Of a stretch of 64,000 bases of DNA, positions 42,423 to 49,450 are shown in pieces. A model generated the notes under the pieces. It saw nothing but the letters and a program-made list of their open reading frames with translations. It was not told where the DNA came from and searched no databases. Made by a program: the position numbers and the translations under genes. Numbering within the stretch: position 1 is the stretch's first letter; each line of letters begins with the position of its first letter. The stretch spans positions 124,001 through 188,000 of the forward strand of contig NZ_JAXOFX010000004.1 of the NCBI RefSeq assembly GCF_034427655.1, written 5' to 3'. Origin of the DNA: Robertmurraya_A mangrovi. GTDB lineage: Bacteria > Bacillota > Bacilli > Bacillales > Cytobacillaceae.

Positions 42423-43148
42423 ATGAAAACACAAACATTAGCGAAAATATATATATTAATCTTATCTGTAGGAACAATCCTTAGTTTATATATACCAAAG
42501 AATGAAGTAGTGGCAAGTGACGCCATCGTTATTCCAAATGAAGCGATTCGATTACGAATCTTAGCAAATAGCGATTTAGAAGCAGATCAAGAGTTAAAAA
42601 GAGAAGTAAGAGATGCAGTCAACGCTAAAATTACAGAATGGGTGTCAGACTTAACTTCACTAGAAGATGCAAGAAGCCTACTACAATCACGCTTACCTGA
42701 AATCGAACAAATTGCTAGAAATGTATTAGAAAAAAATAACTCAAACCAAACAGTAAAAACAGACTTTGGAAGAGTAGACTTCCCTACAAAGTTATACGGC
42801 GAATTCTTATATCCAGCAGGTGAATACGAAGCAATCCTCATTACACTAGGTGAAGGAAAAGGTGCAAACTGGTGGTGTGTACTATTCCCACCATTATGCT
42901 TCCTAGACTTCTCAAACGGTGTAGCCGTAAGTGACGGATTTGACGAAGAACAAGCAGAAGTAAAAACAGCTAAAAACGAAACAGAAGAAAAAACAACACC
43001 AGTAAAAACAGTAAAAGAAGAAAAAGTTGAAGAGAAAAAATCAACTGAACAAAACAAACCACAAGAACCTGTCTTTGTGGAAGACAAAGAAGAAGATGTC
43101 GAGGTAAAATTCTTCTTGAAAGAACTGTGGACAAATATATTTGGGTAA
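42423..43148 (+). CDS. spoIIR: Stage II sporulation protein R
   Basis: A forespore-secreted signal that activates the SpoIIGA protease and hence pro-sigma-E processing in the mother cell. The 241 residues have an N-terminal secretion signal (about 5-24), then the family core RLRILANSDLEADQELKREVRDA and NWWCVLFPPLCFLD. A Lys/Glu-rich linker (about 175-220) and the conserved end VKFFLKELW follow. It is slightly longer than the B. subtilis protein (about 224) because of that linker. GAAGGGACGG precedes the ATG. No sure sigma-F promoter was found. Confidence 0.92.
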   Translation: MKTQTLAKIYILILSVGTILSLYIPKNEVVASDAIVIPNEAIRLRILANSDLEADQELKREVRDAVNAKITEWVSDLTSLEDARSLLQSRLPEIEQIARNVLEKNNSNQTVKTDFGRVDFPTKLYGEFLYPAGEYEAILITLGEGKGANWWCVLFPPLCFLDFSNGVAVSDGFDEEQAEVKTAKNETEEKTTPVKTVKEEKVEEKKSTEQNKPQEPVFVEDKEEDVEVKFFLKELWTNIFG

Positions 43149-43161
43149 AATATGTTGAAAA

Positions 43162-43216
43162 GAAGGGCTGACTCTAAAGGTTGTATAAAACTTTCAGAGC
43201 TAGCTTTTTCTTTTTT
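43162..43216 (+). terminator. Imperfect terminator after spoIIR
   Basis: GGCTGACTCTAAAGGTT pairs with AACTTTCAGAGCTAGCTT with several G-T pairs and mismatches, followed by a long T-rich tract. Confidence 0.6.
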
Positions 43217-43237
43217 TCAATCTACTATAGTCCATCT

Positions 43238-43366
43238 AGTTGATTGGAGCGGAAGGGGGCGACTCCTGCGGGAAAAGCGTGTCCAGGTGAGACCCCACAG
43301 GAGCGAAGCGACGAGGAGGATCACGGACCGCACGCGGAAAGCGTCCCCCTGGAGCGGAAATCAACT
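43238..43366 (+). repeat. Structured intergenic repeat, family A, copy 5 (divergent)
   Basis: Ends AGTTGATT and AATCAACT. The base stem is GGGGGCG with CGTCCCC instead of GGCACTTG with CAAGTGCC, so sequence changed while pairing was kept. The inner arms differ from the other copies. It lies between spoIIR and the GNAT-like gene. Confidence 0.82.
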
Positions 43367-43498
43367 TTGTTAAGCCAATCTTAGAAAAAAACTAGAATTG
43401 ATTCTATTATTAGTTCTACTTTCACTATTTTTTCATATTAATAGAATTGAGAAAGCAAACTAAATCAATTACTAAATATGAAAAATAGAGGTGGGCTC

Positions 43499-43942
43499 AT
43501 GGAAACAATCGTACGTTGTGCAAAAACAGAAGACACAAATAAACTAACAACTTTTTTAGAAAATGCAAGCTTAAGCGCAGAAGGTATAGAGCAAGCCATT
43601 GATTATTTTTTAGTATTAGAAGATGATAAAGGGAATATTAACGCTACACTAGGAATTGAACCGCTAGGAGAAATAGGCTTATTACGCTCGTTAGTCATGA
43701 CATCGAAAACATCAGAAAAAGAATTATTAATGATGTTCGAACAAATGTTATTATTAGCAAGAGACAAGCACTTAAAATCACTATATTTAGCAACAAATAA
43801 ATCAGGTACCCTACCATTCTTTAGTATGATGGGATTTGTAAAAGAAGAAAAAAACTTATTGCCGGAAGAGCTGTTTCAATCAGATCACGTGAAACATATC
43901 TTAACTGTGGATAACTCACTATTTATGAAATTAACAATCTAA
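43499..43942 (+). CDS. GNAT-like N-acetyltransferase family protein
   Basis: A 147-residue protein with the GNAT fold pattern: an N-terminal VRCAKTEDTNKL helix start, LGIEPLGEIGLLRSLVMTS as beta-4, an acyl-CoA region without a clear RxxGxG/A loop, and SLYLATNKSGTLPFFSMMGF typical of the last helix-strand. It occupies the place of B. subtilis ywlB. The weak coenzyme-binding loop leaves activity doubtful. The start at 43499 follows AGAGGTGGG. Confidence 0.7.
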   Translation: METIVRCAKTEDTNKLTTFLENASLSAEGIEQAIDYFLVLEDDKGNINATLGIEPLGEIGLLRSLVMTSKTSEKELLMMFEQMLLLARDKHLKSLYLATNKSGTLPFFSMMGFVKEEKNLLPEELFQSDHVKHILTVDNSLFMKLTI

Positions 43943-43944
43943 TT

Positions 43945-44498
43945 TGTGGATATATCCACAAAGTTATTCACAAAACGGCAATTATTGTCCACATTTTGTG
44001 GATAACACTTGAGTTATCTATCATCTTCTTTTATACTTTCATACGTACTAGAGTAGAACTAGGTCGAAAAATGTCTATATTACTGCAATATTCGTATGGA
44101 AATAGAAGTTTAACTGAAGGTGAAAATAGATGAACACAAAATTATGGTCAGTGGATAAAAATGTGGATAATTTAATTACATATCCACAGATAAAAGAATC
44201 AGCGGATTTGCTAGCTAAAAATGAAGTAATAGCCTTTCCAACTGAGACGGTTTACGGCCTTGGGGGAAACGCACAATCAGATGAGGCTGTGCTAAAAATA
44301 TTCGAAGCAAAAGGAAGACCGAGTGACAATCCACTTATTATCCACATTGGAGAAAAAGATCAGTTAACCGGCTTTGTTAAAAAGGTTCCTGAGAAAGCAA
44401 CAATCCTAATGGAAAAGTTTTGGCCTGGCCCTTTAACCATCATTTTTGAAAAATTAGACGGAAAGCTTTCGGACTTTGCTACAGCTGGGTTATCCACA
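43945..44498. promoter_or_regulatory. DnaA-box cluster around the start of ywlC
   Basis: Three perfect 9-mers of TTATCCACA (43997-44005 and 44162-44170 on the minus strand, 44490-44498 on the plus strand) occur here. At least six one-mismatch boxes accompany them (43945, 43952, 43964, 43985, 44150, 44180). Eight of the nine lie within 250 bases spanning the intergenic region and the first codons of ywlC. B. subtilis also has a DnaA-bound site at ywlC, as I recall. Confidence 0.8.
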
Positions 44499-45173
44499 GT
44501 AGCTGTTCGTATGCCTGATCATCCTGTTGCGTTAGCACTTATAAATGAGTCAAAAGCTCCAATTGCTGCTCCGAGTGCCAACCGTTCAGGTCGACCAAGT
44601 CCAACTACAGCAGGACATGTAATGGAAGATTTAAATGGAAGAATTGCTGGTATTGTGGACGGTGGACCAACCGGGGTTGGGGTTGAATCGACGGTTCTCG
44701 ATTGTACTAGTGAAATTCCTGTTATATTAAGACCTGGTGGAGTAACAAGGGAGCAAATTGAAGCTGTTATTGGAGAAGTAAAGGTAGACCCGGCATTGAC
44801 GGATTCTGAACAAGCACCTAAATCACCTGGAATGAAATATACTCATTATGCACCTGATGCACCTTTAACCCTTGTAAAAGGGAGTAGAGAATTTATACAA
44901 CAACTTGTTAATAAAAAGAGACAGGAAAACTTAAAAGTGGGCGTTTTAACAACGGGAGAAAACAGCACTTACTACGATGCAGACTATATTTTTACTTGTG
45001 GAAAAAGAAGCGAACTTGAAACGGTTGCAAGTCATCTTTACACGGCATTAAGAAGCTTTAATGATGCAGGTGTAAATGTGATATTCAGTGAAATGTTCCC
45101 GAATGAAGGAGTCGGACAAGCCATTATGAATCGCCTACTAAAAGCGGCGGGGCAACATGTAATTGAAGAGTAA
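44130..45173 (+). CDS. ywlC: Threonylcarbamoyl-AMP synthase (Sua5/YwlC)
   Basis: Makes threonylcarbamoyl-AMP from threonine, bicarbonate and ATP for the t6A37 tRNA modification. The 347 residues comprise an N-terminal YrdC domain (FPTETVYGLGGNA, KGRPSDNPLIIHI, APSANRSGRPSPT), the SPGMKYTHYAPDAP linker and a C-terminal Sua5 domain, so this is the long Sua5 type. GAAGGTGA precedes the ATG. The 5' end carries DnaA boxes inside the coding sequence, which constrain its first codons. Confidence 0.94.
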   Translation: MNTKLWSVDKNVDNLITYPQIKESADLLAKNEVIAFPTETVYGLGGNAQSDEAVLKIFEAKGRPSDNPLIIHIGEKDQLTGFVKKVPEKATILMEKFWPGPLTIIFEKLDGKLSDFATAGLSTVAVRMPDHPVALALINESKAPIAAPSANRSGRPSPTTAGHVMEDLNGRIAGIVDGGPTGVGVESTVLDCTSEIPVILRPGGVTREQIEAVIGEVKVDPALTDSEQAPKSPGMKYTHYAPDAPLTLVKGSREFIQQLVNKKRQENLKVGVLTTGENSTYYDADYIFTCGKRSELETVASHLYTALRSFNDAGVNVIFSEMFPNEGVGQAIMNRLLKAAGQHVIEE

Positions 45174-45176
45174 GAA

Positions 45177-45220
45177 TGGGGTCAGACCCCCTTTAGTTAA
45201 CTAAAGGGGGTCTGACCCCA
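45177..45220. repeat. Perfect 44-bp palindrome TGGGGTCAGACCCCC...
   Basis: A self-complementary 44-mer: TGGGGTCAGACCCCCTTTAG and its reverse complement meet at TTAA. It begins 4 bases after the ywlC stop. It is the same sequence family as the palindrome at 23340 and the half-sites at 10185. Confidence 0.88.
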
Positions 45221-45293
45221 TCATTTTTTGATTCTAAACCTTTTTGGACGTGCATATGTTAAATTAGATAGGCAAGTCCAAGGGGGCGTAGAG

Positions 45294-45848
45294 ATGACAG
45301 CATTTATGGGCGAATTATTGACTCTAATATTAATGGCATTTGCACTCGGAATGGACGCGTTTTCCGTTGGATTGGGAATGGGAATGTTCAGGCTCCATCG
45401 CAGGCAAATTTTTAAAATAGGAATTACAATAGGGTTGTTCCATGTTTTAATGCCGTTATTAGGAATGTTAGCAGGTAAGTTTTTATCAGAACAATTTGGT
45501 GCAATAGCAGGATATATTGGCGGGGGACTATTAATTGTTCTAGGAATTCAAATGATTTGGTCAAGCTTTAAAGAGGAAGAGGGCTCTCTCATTACACCAG
45601 TGGGCTTCGGTCTGATTATTTTTGCTCTTAGCGTAAGTCTAGACAGTTTTTCAGTTGGGCTATCCTTAGGGATATACGGAGCAAAAACTATTTTAGTATT
45701 AACATGCTTTGGGATCGGGGCAACTATATTAACTTGGGCAGGTCTCTTAATTGGACGTAGAGTCCAAGGTTGGCTAGGTACTTACAGCGAAGCACTAGGC
45801 GGAAGTATCTTACTTGCATTTGGAATTAAATTATTACTGCCTTTCTAA
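45294..45848 (+). CDS. mntP: Manganese efflux pump MntP (YwlD)
   Basis: A six-transmembrane exporter of Mn(II), 184 residues. Two inverted-topology repeats carry the conserved acidic motifs FALGMDAFSVGLGMG and SVSLDSFSVGLSLG. The start at 45294 follows AAGGGGGCG; the longer frame from 45228 passes through non-conserved sequence. In some bacteria mntP has a Mn riboswitch; the short leader here, just after the palindrome, shows none. It follows ywlC as in B. subtilis. Confidence 0.93.
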   Translation: MTAFMGELLTLILMAFALGMDAFSVGLGMGMFRLHRRQIFKIGITIGLFHVLMPLLGMLAGKFLSEQFGAIAGYIGGGLLIVLGIQMIWSSFKEEEGSLITPVGFGLIIFALSVSLDSFSVGLSLGIYGAKTILVLTCFGIGATILTWAGLLIGRRVQGWLGTYSEALGGSILLAFGIKLLLPF

Positions 45849-45860
45849 TTACATAGAGGG

Positions 45861-45898
45861 AAGAGGGGATATTCTCATGACGAGGATATCTCTTTTTT
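45861..45898 (+). terminator. Intrinsic terminator of mntP
   Basis: GGGATATTCTC and GAGGATATCTC pair with small mismatches, followed by TTTTTT. Confidence 0.7.
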
Positions 45899-46018
45899 GA
45901 TTTTGCCTTTTTAATAATATTAATTAAAATAATAATAAAAAACTTAAAACTTTTATTAACCGTGACTATGGAATTAAGGTAATTTGTCATATAATGTAGA
46001 GAAGGAGGAAGGACAACT

Positions 46019-46459
46019 ATGACGAGAGTACTATTTGTTTGTACAGGAAATACATGTAGAAGTCCAATGGCTGAGGCTATTTTAAAAAGTAAATCAATAC
46101 CTGGGGTAGAGGTTCGTTCTGCAGGAGTATATGCTGCAAATGGAAGTGATGCTTCTGAAAATGCTAAAAGGGTATTAGAGGAACAGCAAATTCCGCATGT
46201 TCACCAATCCGCAGCTTTAACAGAGGAATTGGTCAACTGGGCAACGATTATTCTAACGATGACATCTGGTCACAAACATTCTATTATGAGCCTTTTTCCT
46301 AAAACAGCGGATAAAACCTTTACGCTAAAAGAATTCTCTGAAGATTCTTACGACGTAGATATAATGGATCCTTTTGGTGGTCCAGTAGAAGTATATCGAC
46401 ATACATACAAAGAGATTGCTGACAACATAGATAAAATATTAAATAAATTAAAAAGTTAA
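46019..46459 (+). CDS. ywlE: Protein-arginine phosphatase YwlE
   Basis: A low-molecular-weight tyrosine phosphatase fold that dephosphorylates arginine phosphorylated by McsB. The 146 residues have the P-loop VCTGNTCRS with nucleophile C8, R14 and T12, the threonine associated with arginine-phosphate specificity, and the acid loop DPFGG. GAAGGAGGAAGG precedes the ATG. The neighbourhood matches B. subtilis apart from the receptor gene that follows. Confidence 0.94.
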   Translation: MTRVLFVCTGNTCRSPMAEAILKSKSIPGVEVRSAGVYAANGSDASENAKRVLEEQQIPHVHQSAALTEELVNWATIILTMTSGHKHSIMSLFPKTADKTFTLKEFSEDSYDVDIMDPFGGPVEVYRHTYKEIADNIDKILNKLKS

Positions 46460-46477
46460 AGAAAAAGAGGGGATTAA

Positions 46478-47773
46478 ATGGAGGAGAGAAAAAGTTTAAA
46501 ATTTGGCTTAAGAAAAAAGCTTGTTCTATTTATCACGATTTTAGCACTAATAACTTATTCTACTAGTGCCGTATTCATCTATGTTTTATACCCAATGATT
46601 AAAGATGCAGTAAACATAGGTGAATTTTCATTTTCTGTCATCACATTAAGTCTAGGAATCATGTGGTCTGGTATTTTAGCGTTCTTTGCAGCAGGTTTTA
46701 TAATTAAGCCATTACAAAAGCTAGAAAAAGTAGCTTTGAAGGCAGCCCATGGTGATATTAGTGAGGAAGTTGAAGTTTCTAAATCTGATGATGAGATTCG
46801 TTCATTAGGAATTGCTTTTAACCACATGCTTTTCAATTTAAGAGATATGGTGCAAAAGATTGATGAAAATTTCCGTGAAACGAATGAAAAAGTGGTCTCT
46901 ATTTCTAAGGAATCTTCTTTAGCAAGGGAGCAAGCTGAGTCCATTGCTAGAACGATTGGTGAGATTTCATTAGGTGCTGATAATTCAGCTGTTTCTATTC
47001 AATCTACAGCTGAGTCAGTAGAAGATGTGATCCATATTGCTGAAGAGGTTCAAGAAACCGCAAAAGTTTCTGAACAAGTTTCAAATGAAATGGTATCAGA
47101 CTTGAAAGAATCAAAAGAGGTTATTCATTCGTTAGTTACAGGCATTCAGCGTTTAGCAAAAGACAATCAACAGTCATTGCAAACAGTAAAAAGATTAGAA
47201 GAGAATGCAGTAAAAGTAGAGCAAATCATTAAACTAGTTGGCGATATTGCGGCCCAAACAAATTTACTGGCATTAAATGCATCAATTGAAGCAGCTCGCG
47301 CAGGAGAACATGGTAAAGGGTTTGCTGTGGTTGCGGAAGAGGTGCGTACATTAGCTGATGAAAGTGCGAAAGCCGTTCAAGGTATTTCGGAACTGATTAA
47401 AAATATCCAAACGGAAGTTCAGAATGTAGTTCGTCAGATTTCTGAACAAGTAGAATCAGCCAATAACGAAGCGAATAAAGGCTCGAAGACAAATGAAGTG
47501 ATTGAAGAAATGACGAAAACCGTACACGAGATGGCAGGTTCCGTTTCTAAAATAACCGTGTTAGTAGACCGCCAAATGGAAGGCATCCAACATACGGCAA
47601 CACAATCTCAAGAAGTGGCAGCGATCGCTGAAGAAACATCTGCTGGAGCTCAAGAAGTAACTCATGCCACAAACCAACAAGCAGCAGTGATTGAGAACGT
47701 AGAAAAACTAGCATTTGAGCTTAAAGACCAAGCCGAACAATTAAAGAGCACCATTACTCGATTTAAATTATAG
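46478..47773 (+). CDS. Methyl-accepting chemotaxis protein
   Basis: A chemoreceptor of 431 residues with two membrane segments (about 13-40 and 50-75) separated by only about 10 residues, so there is essentially no extracellular sensor. A HAMP domain follows (KPLQKLEKVALKAAHGD), then a signalling helix bundle with the hairpin tip DIAAQTNLLALNASIEAARAGE. It should signal through CheA/CheW, sensing a membrane or cytoplasmic cue. It is absent between ywlE and rpiB in B. subtilis. The ATG follows AAGAGGGGA. Confidence 0.92.
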   Translation: MEERKSLKFGLRKKLVLFITILALITYSTSAVFIYVLYPMIKDAVNIGEFSFSVITLSLGIMWSGILAFFAAGFIIKPLQKLEKVALKAAHGDISEEVEVSKSDDEIRSLGIAFNHMLFNLRDMVQKIDENFRETNEKVVSISKESSLAREQAESIARTIGEISLGADNSAVSIQSTAESVEDVIHIAEEVQETAKVSEQVSNEMVSDLKESKEVIHSLVTGIQRLAKDNQQSLQTVKRLEENAVKVEQIIKLVGDIAAQTNLLALNASIEAARAGEHGKGFAVVAEEVRTLADESAKAVQGISELIKNIQTEVQNVVRQISEQVESANNEANKGSKTNEVIEEMTKTVHEMAGSVSKITVLVDRQMEGIQHTATQSQEVAAIAEETSAGAQEVTHATNQQAAVIENVEKLAFELKDQAEQLKSTITRFKL

Positions 47774-47808
47774 GCTTTATTAAAAAGAACAATGTTGGTA
47801 CTTTAACC

Positions 47809-47940
47809 GTGTTGATTGGAGCGGATGGTGCTTGACTCCAGCGGGAGCAGCGGTACAGGGGAGACCCCACAGGAGCGCAGCGACGAGGAGGCTCCCCGAC
47901 CGCCCCGCGGAAAGCAAGCGCCAGGAGTGGAAATCAACAC
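47809..47940 (+). repeat. Structured intergenic repeat, family A, copy 6
   Basis: Ends GTGTTGATT and AATCAACAC. Base stem TGGTGCTTG pairs with CAAGCGCCA through one G-T pair, inner stem GCGGT/ACCGC. The apical part is GGAGCGCAGCGACG. The tail CTCAGACTTAA resembles the other copies. It lies between the receptor gene and rpiB. Confidence 0.85.
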
Positions 47941-47964
47941 TCAGACTTAATAGAACCAAGTTTG

Positions 47965-48010
47965 AAAGGCACCCGAAATATTTCTGTAATATTTCCCGGG
48001 TGCTTTTTTT
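47965..48010 (+). terminator. Intrinsic terminator after the chemoreceptor gene
   Basis: GGCACCCGAAATATT pairs with AATATTtcCCGGGTGC and runs into seven T. It lies downstream of the family A repeat, so the repeat is within the transcribed 3' region. Confidence 0.85.
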
Positions 48011-48161
48011 ATACGAGCATTCAGAACAACCCATACAATAACAAATAAATCTCATAAATTATCCAATACTAATTGAATAAAGTCCCTTTATAAACATATT
48101 TGATTATGTCAAAATGATGATGAAGTTATATTAGTTTTTGTCAAATTAGGGAGGATATAGA

Positions 48162-48608
48162 ATGAAAGTAGCAATTGCTTCAGATCACGGTGGAGTAAAT
48201 ATCAGAGAAGAAATCAAAAAGCTAATGGATGAGCTTGAAATTGCCTATGAGGATTTTGGCTGTGAGTGTGGAACTTCTGTCGATTACCCTGACTATGCTC
48301 TTCCAGTAGCTGAAAAAGTGGCAAATGGTGAGTTTGACCGCGGAATTCTAATTTGTGGAACAGGAATTGGAATGAGTATCGCAGCGAATAAGGTAAAAGG
48401 AATTCGTTGTGCCTTAGTTCATGATACATTTAGCGCGAAAGCAACTCGCGAACATAATGACAGCAATATGCTTGCAATGGGAGAACGTGTCGTTGGTGCT
48501 GGTCTTGCACGTGAAATTGCGAAAACGTGGTTAACTACCGAATACGATGGTGGTCGTCACGAAAATCGTGTGGGCAAAATCAAGGAATACGAAAATAAAA
48601 ATCTGTAA
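48162..48608 (+). CDS. rpiB: Ribose-5-phosphate isomerase B
   Basis: Interconverts ribose 5-phosphate and ribulose 5-phosphate. The 148 residues of the LacAB/RpiB fold have SDHGG near residues 7-11, the catalytic Cys C65 in LICGTGIGMS and HNDSNMLAMGER. GGGAGG precedes the ATG. It is followed by ywlG after 25 bases and probably cotranscribed. Together with Tal (33169) it covers part of the non-oxidative pentose phosphate route. Confidence 0.95.
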   Translation: MKVAIASDHGGVNIREEIKKLMDELEIAYEDFGCECGTSVDYPDYALPVAEKVANGEFDRGILICGTGIGMSIAANKVKGIRCALVHDTFSAKATREHNDSNMLAMGERVVGAGLAREIAKTWLTTEYDGGRHENRVGKIKEYENKNL

Positions 48609-48633
48609 TGCTTCCGAGGAAGGAGGACGAATG

Positions 48634-49209
48634 ATGTCTACCGAAATTCAGCAATGGGAGCAACAATTAAAGACAATTTTATCAGAATTTCATGATCAAG
48701 TTGGGCTAAGGAAAAACAGCTTATTTGTCATTGGCTGCAGTACTAGTGAGGTTATGGGTGAAAAAATCGGGACAGCTGGAACGGAAGAAGTAGCTAAAAT
48801 GATTTTTGACGAGCTGATGAATTTTAAAGAGAAGACCGGAATCCAACTGGCTTTTCAGTGTTGTGAACATTTGAACCGGGCTCTAGTTGTTGAACAAGCG
48901 ACGGCAGAACAAAAAGGCTTGGAAGAAGTGACGGTTATACCTGTACGAACTGCGGGTGGGGCTATGGCTACTTACGCATTCGAACATTTTAATCAACCAG
49001 TCGTAGTTGAGCATATCAAAGCAGATGCAGGAATTGATATTGGAGATACTTTTATCGGTATGCAATTGAAACATGTCGCGGTTCCTGTCAGGGTCGCGTT
49101 AAGAGAGTTAGGCAGTGCTCACGTGACTCTAGCTACTACAAGGCCAAAACTAATCGGTGGGGCTAGAGCGGTTTACGAAAGAAAAGTTGAAAATGAATCT
49201 TGTAGATAA
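48634..49209 (+). CDS. ywlG: YwlG, UPF0340 family protein
   Basis: A 191-residue protein of the TIGR01440/UPF0340 family of unknown function. Conserved blocks include FVIGCSTSEVMGEKIGTAG, QCCEHLNRALVVE and the C-terminal TTRPKLIGGARA. The start at 48634 lies 7 bases after AAGGAGG; the ATG at 48631 is an equally coding alternative. The longer frame from 48547 overlaps rpiB. The position between rpiB and glyA is conserved in bacilli. Confidence 0.88.
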   Translation: MSTEIQQWEQQLKTILSEFHDQVGLRKNSLFVIGCSTSEVMGEKIGTAGTEEVAKMIFDELMNFKEKTGIQLAFQCCEHLNRALVVEQATAEQKGLEEVTVIPVRTAGGAMATYAFEHFNQPVVVEHIKADAGIDIGDTFIGMQLKHVAVPVRVALRELGSAHVTLATTRPKLIGGARAVYERKVENESCR

Positions 49210-49217
49210 CCTTTTAT

Positions 49218-49244
49218 GCCTTTACTTTTAGTGAAGGCTTTTTA
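49218..49244 (+). terminator. Intrinsic terminator of rpiB-ywlG
   Basis: GCCTTTAC and GTGAAGGC close a short loop and are followed by TTTTTATT. Confidence 0.75.
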
Positions 49245-49289
49245 TTGTGTTCAAATTTTGTTTATAATGAAACATTAATAAATAAGTGA

Positions 49290-49326
49290 AACAGTCTCTC
49301 TGCAAATAAAGAGAGACTGTTTTTTG
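49290..49326 (+). terminator. Second terminator upstream of glyA
   Basis: ACAGTCTCTCT and AGAGAGACTGT pair perfectly and run into a T tract. It lies about 125 bases before glyA and just after a TATAAT at 49263, so it may be an attenuator or the end of a short transcript. Confidence 0.75.
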
Positions 49327-49353
49327 AAAAAATTTTAGGAATATTACAGCAAT

Positions 49354-49372
49354 ATTACAGGTGCCTGTCACC
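49354..49372 (+). repeat. Solo arm of the GGTGACAGGCACCTGTAAT repeat
   Basis: ATTACAGGTGCCTGTCACC is identical to the right arm of the element at 11220-11238, but no left arm is seen. It lies between the second terminator and glyA. Confidence 0.75.
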
Positions 49373-49450
49373 AGAAAAAGTGTTAGAATATAGTAGAATT
49401 TTTAAAATTGTTCAATATATACATATATTTATGATATGAGGGGGATTAAC

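Noticed and set aside
42587..43087. 166-residue minus-strand ORF within spoIIR
   Set aside because: Ser/Phe-rich mirror of the Lys/Glu-rich spoIIR linker; no ribosome binding site.
43152..43373. Plus-strand ORF over the spoIIR terminator and repeat copy 5
   Set aside because: Reads a terminator and a repeat; no family resemblance.
45221..45293. Manganese riboswitch before mntP
   Set aside because: Only about 70 bases separate the palindrome from the start; no yybP-ykoY core or terminator is present.
47780..48055. Minus-strand ORF over repeat copy 6
   Set aside because: Repeat-derived and spans a terminator.
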